The notes under the pieces were generated by a model. That model ran no database searches. It worked only from the letters and a program-made list of their open reading frames with translations, and had not been told where the DNA came from. Positions 23,123 to 28,238 of a stretch of 28,238 bases of DNA are shown here, one piece after another (position 1 is the first letter of the stretch; every line of letters begins with the position of its first letter). Source of the stretch: an uncultured Lachnospiraceae bacterium (GTDB taxonomy: Bacteria > Bacillota > Clostridia > Lachnospirales > Lachnospiraceae); NCBI GenBank assembly GCA_900553355.1, contig USDK01000038.1:1-28238 (forward strand). Direction: 5' to 3'. The position numbers and the translations under genes are program-made.

Positions 23123-23788
23123 CTACTCCTCTTTATCCCGGGTCTCCATCAGGATCACAACCCCTGCCGTGAAACTGATCACGACTTCATCTTCTGCAAT
23201 CTCGTTGCTGACGCAAAGGCTGTCATAAGGAGTCAGCACATGATTATGCAGCGGATATTTTGCGCCTGTAATGTTGAATCCGAACACCTCTTCTCCCAGC
23301 GGAAAGACGGAAAAGTAACGGCCGTAGGCCTCACTCTTTTTCAGATGATTTTCCCCTTCTCTGAGAAGCGAGATCCGGTTCTGGCTGTCCAGGATCACCG
23401 CATGGATCCCCGCCTTATAAGGGATGGTCAGCGACTGCACGTTCGCCCACAGATGATCGATCCGCCCGCCGGTAGCTCCCAGGATCAGAAGCTCTGTCCC
23501 TCCCAGCGTCATTGCCAGACGAATGGCAATCTCCGTGTCCGAGGCGTCCTTTACCGGATTGTATTCCCGGATTCCCACGTGTGTCTCATTGCGGTAATAA
23601 TCCACGACTTCCTTTTTTACACTGTCAAAATCCCCTACAATATAGTCCGGCATGATCTGATGATGATACAAAAACTCCACCCCTCTGTCCACGCCGATGA
23701 TATACCCCTCTTTCTGACCTTCCAGAATTGGAAGACATATACTTTCTTCCAGCTTTCCGCCGGATACGATCACAATCCTCTTACTCAT
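23123..23788 (-). CDS. thiN: Thiamine diphosphokinase
   Basis: Transfers pyrophosphate from ATP to thiamine to make the cofactor thiamine diphosphate. The 221-residue protein shows the family marks DYIVGDFDSV (substrate-site Asp residues), the KDASDTEIAI block, and LGATGGRIDH, with a C-terminal beta domain. Its ATG overlaps the rpe stop by eight bases, so translation is probably coupled; the ribosome site before it is weak. It is the last gene of a conserved Firmicutes operon (rsgA-rpe-thiN behind prkC). Confidence 0.95.
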   Translation of the reverse strand: MSKRIVIVSGGKLEESICLPILEGQKEGYIIGVDRGVEFLYHHQIMPDYIVGDFDSVKKEVVDYYRNETHVGIREYNPVKDASDTEIAIRLAMTLGGTELLILGATGGRIDHLWANVQSLTIPYKAGIHAVILDSQNRISLLREGENHLKKSEAYGRYFSVFPLGEEVFGFNITGAKYPLHNHVLTPYDSLCVSNEIAEDEVVISFTAGVVILMETRDKEE

Positions 23789-24443
23789 AGCTTTTCAAAA
23801 TCTCCATAAACTTTCTCGTATTCTCCCCGGCATCCCCTTTAAACACTGCAGATCCTGCCACAATGATATTCGCTCCTGCATCCAGAACCTCTCCTACATT
23901 TGTCAGATAGATTCCGCCGTCCACTTCAATATCTACGGCAAGTCCCTGTTCTTTTATCATTTCCTTTGTCCTGCGGATCTTATCAAGCGACTCCGGAATA
24001 AATTTCTGTCCTCCAAATCCCGGATGTACGCTCATGATCAACACCATGTCGATTTCTGAAAGATAGGGCTTTAATTCTTCTTCATCTGTCTCCGGGCAGA
24101 TAGAAAGCCCTGCTTTCAGTCCGCTCTCCCGGATCTTTTCAAGGGTTCCATGAACATCTTCACATGCCTCCAGATGCACAGTGATAAGATCTGCTCCGGC
24201 ATTCTTAAAGTCCTCGATATAACGGATGGGTTCCTTAATCATCAAATGAACATCCATCACCTGTTCTGTGGCTCCTTTGATCGATGCAAGCACCGGCATT
24301 CCAAACGAGATACTGGGGACAAACATCCCATCCATCACGTCAAAATGCAGATAACGCGCTCCATGTTCTTCCGTCTTTTTCATTTCACTGCCAAGATTCT
24401 GGAAATCAGCAGCCAGAATCGACGGCGCCAGTATGTACTCCAT
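23781..24443 (-). CDS. rpe: Ribulose-phosphate 3-epimerase
   Basis: A TIM-barrel enzyme interconverting ribulose-5-phosphate and xylulose-5-phosphate in the pentose phosphate pathway. The 220-residue protein has the family motifs APSILAADFQNLGSE, LHFDVMDGMFVPSISFG with the metal-binding His and Asp, DVHLMI, MSVHPGFGGQKFI and VDGGI near the phosphate site. Length is typical. An AGGAGG site lies upstream of the ATG and the gene begins one base after the rsgA stop. Confidence 0.97.
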   Translation of the reverse strand: MEYILAPSILAADFQNLGSEMKKTEEHGARYLHFDVMDGMFVPSISFGMPVLASIKGATEQVMDVHLMIKEPIRYIEDFKNAGADLITVHLEACEDVHGTLEKIRESGLKAGLSICPETDEEELKPYLSEIDMVLIMSVHPGFGGQKFIPESLDKIRRTKEMIKEQGLAVDIEVDGGIYLTNVGEVLDAGANIIVAGSAVFKGDAGENTRKFMEILKSYE

Positions 24444-24444
24444 A

Positions 24445-25323
24445 CTAATACCTCCTCTGTCCTTTCAGTTCCTCATAAAATGCTGTATAGTTCTGATATC
24501 TGGAAGGATGGATCCTGCCTTCTTCCACCGCCTGCTTTACCGCACAGCCTGGCTCGTGGATATGATCACATCCGTGAAACCTGCAGCTTCCCTCATAGGA
24601 TGCAAACTCCGGAAAATAATATTTTAACTCTTCTTTTTCAAAATCACCCACATACAAAGAGCTGAATCCCGGCGTATCCATGATATAGGAATCTTTTCCC
24701 ACAGAAAACAACTCTGAATGTCTTGTGGTGTGTCTTCCTCTTTCAATCTTTGTGCTGATAGAACCTGTTTCCATGTTTGCTTCCGGCTGCAGAAGATTGA
24801 TCAGGGAAGATTTGCCCACTCCGGAAGGTCCTGCGATCACTGTCGTTTTTCCCTTCAGCATTTCCTTGATCTCTTCTACATTCCGATCCTCTTTTGCACT
24901 GGAAAATATCAGCCTGCACCCACAATTTTTGTAGATATCCTGGAGCGTTTCAATCTGCTCTCTGGTTCCCAGATCGTCCTTATTAAAACACAGGATCACA
25001 GGAATCTCCTTACTCTCCATCATAACAAGAAAACGGTCCAGAAGATGAAGATGCGGATCCGGCTTTGCCACAGCAAATACCACCAGGGCCTGGTCTACAT
25101 TGGCTACAGCCGGACGGATCAGTTCATTTTTTCTTGGAAGGATTTCGGTAATGTTACCTTCCATATCCGTCTCATCCAGCACTTCAATCTCCACATCGTC
25201 TCCCACAAGAGGTTTCCTTTTCTCTCTGCGGAATGCTCCTTTTGCCTTACATTCATAAACACCGGATTCTACTACATCTACGTAGTAGAATCCGGCAATT
25301 CCTTTTACAATCTTTCCCTTCAT
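24445..25323 (-). CDS. rsgA: Ribosome small subunit-dependent GTPase A
   Basis: A circularly permuted GTPase that helps mature the 30S subunit. The 292-residue protein has an N-terminal OB fold, then G4 (CFNKDDL) before G1 (GPSGVGKSS) and G3 (DTPGFSS), the permuted order that defines the family. A C-terminal zinc site CRFHGCDHIHEPGCAV follows. It starts three bases after the prkC stop, with a GGAGAG site inside the prkC 3' end. Its place after prpC-prkC is conserved in many Firmicutes. Confidence 0.97.
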   Translation of the reverse strand: MKGKIVKGIAGFYYVDVVESGVYECKAKGAFRREKRKPLVGDDVEIEVLDETDMEGNITEILPRKNELIRPAVANVDQALVVFAVAKPDPHLHLLDRFLVMMESKEIPVILCFNKDDLGTREQIETLQDIYKNCGCRLIFSSAKEDRNVEEIKEMLKGKTTVIAGPSGVGKSSLINLLQPEANMETGSISTKIERGRHTTRHSELFSVGKDSYIMDTPGFSSLYVGDFEKEELKYYFPEFASYEGSCRFHGCDHIHEPGCAVKQAVEEGRIHPSRYQNYTAFYEELKGQRRY

Positions 25324-25326
25324 GTA

Positions 25327-27384
25327 TCAGTCTGTCTCTCCATCTGAATCATCTGTACTGGTTCCTGGATCCGGATTTGTCTGCTCCGGTCCATTGCTCA
25401 CTACCAGGCTTACAGACGTTCCTTCGTCCACGCTGCTTCCAACACCCGGATTACAGCTGATGACACTTCCTGCCGCCACACTGTTGCTGTACTGATACGA
25501 TACATTTCCTACGCTCAGTCCCGCGCTCTGGATCAGCTGTCTTGCATTATTCAGGGATGTTCCTGTCACCGGCGGAACATTTACCTTTGCTGCCGGCTCC
25601 GGTCCGTTACTGATCACAAGATCCACAGTCGTCCCGGCGCTTACCTTCTTTCCGCCCTCCACACTCTGGGAAATAACGATTCCCTGTGCCACACTGTCAC
25701 TGTAATCATAAGTCACAGTTCCAATAGTCAGTCCTGCATTCTTGATCGCATTCTGGGCATCTGCATCTGCCTGCCCTACCACATTTGGAACCGTCTTTTT
25801 CTCTGCACCTTTGCTGACCTGCATGACAATCTCTGTATCTTCTGTCGCCTCCGCATTTGCCTCCGGAGTCGTACCAATGACCTGTCCGCTTGGAACACTG
25901 TCGCTATAGCTGAATTCAGAAGAAATATTCTTAAACCCGGCGTCTTCCAGAGCACTCTGGGCCTCGTCCTCCGTCATGCCGCTGACATCCGGCACCTTAA
26001 TACTGTCTCCCACCAGGCCGGAGCTTACGACTACCTCGATTGTCGTATTTTTCTTTACCTTTTCACCGGCCTCTGTCTTCTGTTCAGATACAGTGCCTTC
26101 CTCATATTTCTTCGACTCTTCCCTGGAAACCACCTTAAATCCCAGTTTTTTATTATTCAGCGTTTCCTTTGCCTTATCTTCTGTCATACCCACAACATTC
26201 GGCACCGTTACTGTATTTTCTGTATCCGGCTTTTTCCCCGGTCCCACAGAAAAGATACCTGCCGCTCGGCCGATGGCAAAAATCACGATAAACGCTATAA
26301 TGACGGCCACCACAATGGTCAGGATCCGGGTGATCTTTTTCATCCTTGGATTGACTTCATCTGCACCTTTTCCCTGTTTCTCATCATCATACTCATCGTC
26401 ATCGTACTCATCATCTTCATCGTACTCATCGTCATCTTCATCGTATTCATCGCTATCATACTCGTCATCATCTTCATAAGAGTTCTGGATCTCATCCAGT
26501 TCCTCATCCGTGATGATTACGGTATCCGCATTTCCCAGAGGTGGGATTACGACAAAATCACCGTCAGGATCTACCAGCGAGCGCTTCAGATCCTGGATCA
26601 GTTCATCCGTATTCGGATAACGCCTCTCAGCATTTTTCTGGGTACATTTTAATATAATCTGTTCAAGACTGTACGGGATGTCCGAAACCAGCTCCGACGG
26701 AGGCGTGATCTCCTCCTGAAGATGCTTGATCGCCACAGATACCGTAGAATCTCCGTCAAACGGCACTTGCCCGGTCACCATCTCATACAGGGTAATACCA
26801 ATGGAATAAATATCGCTCTTCTGGTCGCTGAATCCGCCCCTGGCCTGTTCCGGAGACGTATAATGCACCGATCCCATCGCATTGGTACTGATCGTATTAG
26901 AAGTCACAGCCTTTGCGATCCCAAAGTCTGTAACCTTTACTTTTCCTTCCTTGGAAATAATGATATTCTGCGGCTTGATATCTCTGTGAATAATGCCCGC
27001 CGCATGGGCCGCGCCGATACCTGCGCACATCTGAATGGCAATACTGATCACTTCTTTGTGCGACAGCCTGCCCTTTTTTTCGATATATTCCTTCAGGGTA
27101 ATACCTTCCACCAGTTCCATGACCATATAGTAAAGGCCCCTGTCTTCTCCTACATCATATACATTTACGACATTCGGGTGCAGAAGGCCCGCGGCCGCCT
27201 GCGCCTCTGAACGGAACTTCCGGACAAAATCTTCATCCTCCCGGAACTCCTTTTTCAGCACTTTGATCGCTACATACCGGTTCAGCATCTGATCACGGCC
27301 TTTGTATACATCAGCCATGCCGCCTGCTCCGATCTTACTCAGCACCTCATATCGTTTTCCCAGCACAATACCATCTTTTACCAT
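25327..27384 (-). CDS. prkC: PASTA-domain Ser/Thr protein kinase
   Basis: A PrkC/Stk1-type kinase that senses muropeptides or lipid II and controls cell wall and division proteins. The 685-residue protein has a kinase domain (about 12-268; GAGGMADVYKG, Lys41 in AIKVL, HRD at 133-135, DFG at 153-155), a very acidic Asp/Glu/Tyr linker (about 303-336), a membrane helix (about 353-372) and four PASTA units (about 391-665). The PASTA units begin VPNVVGM, VPDVSGM, VPNVVGQ and VPPVTGT. A Thr/Asp/Ser-rich tail ends the protein. All catalytic residues are normal, in contrast to the kinase at 5898-7910. It overlaps prpC by seven bases. The acidic linker comes from a repetitive DNA tract at 26377-26478. 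Confidence 0.97.
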   Translation of the reverse strand: MVKDGIVLGKRYEVLSKIGAGGMADVYKGRDQMLNRYVAIKVLKKEFREDEDFVRKFRSEAQAAAGLLHPNVVNVYDVGEDRGLYYMVMELVEGITLKEYIEKKGRLSHKEVISIAIQMCAGIGAAHAAGIIHRDIKPQNIIISKEGKVKVTDFGIAKAVTSNTISTNAMGSVHYTSPEQARGGFSDQKSDIYSIGITLYEMVTGQVPFDGDSTVSVAIKHLQEEITPPSELVSDIPYSLEQIILKCTQKNAERRYPNTDELIQDLKRSLVDPDGDFVVIPPLGNADTVIITDEELDEIQNSYEDDDEYDSDEYDEDDDEYDEDDEYDDDEYDDEKQGKGADEVNPRMKKITRILTIVVAVIIAFIVIFAIGRAAGIFSVGPGKKPDTENTVTVPNVVGMTEDKAKETLNNKKLGFKVVSREESKKYEEGTVSEQKTEAGEKVKKNTTIEVVVSSGLVGDSIKVPDVSGMTEDEAQSALEDAGFKNISSEFSYSDSVPSGQVIGTTPEANAEATEDTEIVMQVSKGAEKKTVPNVVGQADADAQNAIKNAGLTIGTVTYDYSDSVAQGIVISQSVEGGKKVSAGTTVDLVISNGPEPAAKVNVPPVTGTSLNNARQLIQSAGLSVGNVSYQYSNSVAAGSVISCNPGVGSSVDEGTSVSLVVSNGPEQTNPDPGTSTDDSDGETD
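26377..26478 (-). repeat. Low-complexity tract encoding the acidic linker of prkC
   Basis: Irregular GAY/GAR/TAY codon repeats (plus-strand units such as TCATCGTACTCATC) encode Asp, Glu and Tyr almost exclusively between the kinase domain and the membrane helix. The units are in frame and multiples of three, so unit gain or loss would change only linker length. Confidence 0.75.
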
Positions 27385-28121
27385 ACACTCACCTCATCCG
27401 AAAGCGGTTCCGCTAACACAACCCCTATATTATCTCTTCCGCCATTGCTGTTCGCCTTTTCGATCAGCATCTCTACTGCTTCCACCACGTCCCTTGCTCC
27501 TTTGACGATGTCAAACATGTCCTCGTCCTCAACCATGTTGCTGAGTCCGTCTGTACACATCAGGATCACATCGCCCTTTTTCAGCCGGTATTCATAGATG
27601 TCAGCCTCTACATCTTCCTTCACGCCGATCGCCCGTGTGATAATATTTTTATCCGGATGATTCTTTGCCTCTTCCGCCTTGATCCCGCCAAGACGCACCA
27701 TTTCTTCTACCAGGGAATGATCCTTCGATATCTGGCGGATCTTTTCATTGATCAGATAGAGCCTGCTGTCTCCCACATTCGCAAAATACAACGTATTTCC
27801 AACGATCGTGCCTGCCACCAGCGTGGTTCCCATTCCTTCCAGCTTCACATCCGTCGCTGCCACCTCGATCAGCTTATGATTTGCAATGCTGACAATATTA
27901 CGCAAAATCTCTTCAGGCTTATCCAGAGGTGTCTTTTTTAATTCTTCCAGTACTGTATTTACCGTATACTTTGACGCAAAATCTCCCGCCTTATGTCCGC
28001 CCATTCCGTCTGCCACTGCGAGAAAATTCGGAAACGGCCCTACCGGCTGATCCGTCACATATACGTAATCCTGGTTGACTTCACGCTTTCTCCCCACGTC
28101 AGTCATTGCATATAGTTTCAT
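27378..28121 (-). CDS. prpC: PP2C-type Ser/Thr protein phosphatase
   Basis: A Stp1/IreP-family metal-dependent phosphatase that reverses PrkC-type phosphorylation. The 247-residue protein has the standard PP2C motifs: MTDVGRKREVNQDYVYV, AVADGMGGHKAGDFAS with metal-binding Asp, GTTLVAG, NVGDSRLYL, DHSLVEEMV, ITRAIG, MCTDGLSNMVED and GGRDNIGVVLA. The start at 28121 is chosen because AAGGAG lies 6 bases upstream and the protein then begins at the usual family start; the ATG at 28169 would add 16 residues wholly inside rlmN. It overlaps the end of rlmN and the beginning of prkC, so it is probably translationally coupled to both. It could also act on targets of the kinase at 5898-7910. Confidence 0.96.
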   Translation of the reverse strand: MKLYAMTDVGRKREVNQDYVYVTDQPVGPFPNFLAVADGMGGHKAGDFASKYTVNTVLEELKKTPLDKPEEILRNIVSIANHKLIEVAATDVKLEGMGTTLVAGTIVGNTLYFANVGDSRLYLINEKIRQISKDHSLVEEMVRLGGIKAEEAKNHPDKNIITRAIGVKEDVEADIYEYRLKKGDVILMCTDGLSNMVEDEDMFDIVKGARDVVEAVEMLIEKANSNGGRDNIGVVLAEPLSDEVSVW

Positions 28122-28238
28122 CTGTTTCTCCTTCATAATCAGCCGCGTATTTTCTGCGCAGCTGTCCACAGGCTCCGTCTATGTCAGAGCCTCTTTCCCT
28201 TCTTATAGTAACATTAATTCCGTTTTTTTCAAGTTTAT
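28099..28238 (-). CDS. rlmN: 23S rRNA/tRNA adenine-C2 methyltransferase, 3' end only
   Basis: The last 45 codons of an ORF entering from the window edge read NGINVTIRRERGSDIDGACG, then QLRRKYAAD, ending at a TGA (28099-28101). This is the C-terminus of RlmN, a radical SAM enzyme that methylates A2503 of 23S rRNA and A37 of some tRNAs. The Cys in DIDGACGQL corresponds to the conserved methyl-carrying cysteine near the C-terminus. It overlaps prpC by 23 bases in another frame. rlmN-prpC-prkC order is common in Firmicutes. Confidence 0.88.
   Translation of the reverse strand, partial: KLEKNGINVTIRRERGSDIDGACGQLRRKYAADYEGETDETICND

Noticed and set aside
26388..26480. Short repeated units that could suggest a CRISPR array or tandem repeat locus
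   Set aside because: The units are irregular, without spacers, and stay in frame as the acidic linker of prkC.

Overview
The window reads as chromosomal DNA of an anaerobic Gram-positive Clostridia, most likely a Lachnospiraceae gut commensal. The evidence is AAGGAGG-type ribosome binding sites, mixed ATG/TTG starts, a Tyr T-box leader, the rlmN-prpC-prkC-rsgA-rpe-thiN gene order, an Rpn-family nuclease gene and many zinc-ribbon/WG-repeat proteins. Every supported gene is on the minus strand, so transcription runs from high to low coordinates. No tRNA, rRNA, CRISPR array or prophage was seen.

Layout, in the direction of transcription. (1) 28238-23123: 3' end of rlmN, then PP2C phosphatase prpC, four-PASTA Ser/Thr kinase prkC, rsgA, rpe and thiN, nearly all overlapping or abutting, closed by a terminator at 23059-23105. 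(2) 23020-19115: ychF, lgt, nagA and a DUF5714 protein whose last codons lie in a palindromic repeat. (3) 19114-18590: a compact non-coding block with two GGGGACGGGGG palindromes, three perfect DnaA boxes (one inside the spacer of a good sigma-A promoter) and a Tyr-specific T-box leader. (4) 18589-16728: a DUF3267 membrane metalloprotease-like gene and tyrS, then a terminator. (5) 16514-14966: an Rpn/PD-(D/E)XK nuclease-like gene and a frameshifted ORF. (6) 14931-1881: the most interesting region, twelve tightly packed co-directional genes. (7) 1777-78: cfa and a flavin reductase-like gene. (8) 1-52: what looks like the end of an insertion sequence, cut by the window edge.

Region 6 looks like one undescribed transmembrane phospho-signalling system. 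Its core is a Ser/Thr kinase with an extracytoplasmic TPR domain and a DFN (not DFG) motif, a soluble FHA protein, an FHA-FHA-ABC exporter resembling mycobacterial Rv1747, a four-helix membrane protein with a degenerate FHA-like tail, and a 48-residue single-pass membrane microprotein with a TTG start overlapping both neighbours. Around the core are five proteins with the same N-terminal zinc ribbon (C3, C6, C17, C20) and one membrane helix, but different outer parts: two TPR/WG-repeat proteins, a C-type lectin fold, an F5/8C-like NADase-type glycan-binding domain and an NTF2-like domain. Two soluble zinc-ribbon proteins complete the set. The ectodomains suggest sensing of envelope or glycan ligands coupled to threonine phosphorylation and to export by the ABC protein. 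That function is inference; the domains and order are read from the sequence. No phosphatase lies inside the cluster, so PrpC from region 1 could serve both kinases.
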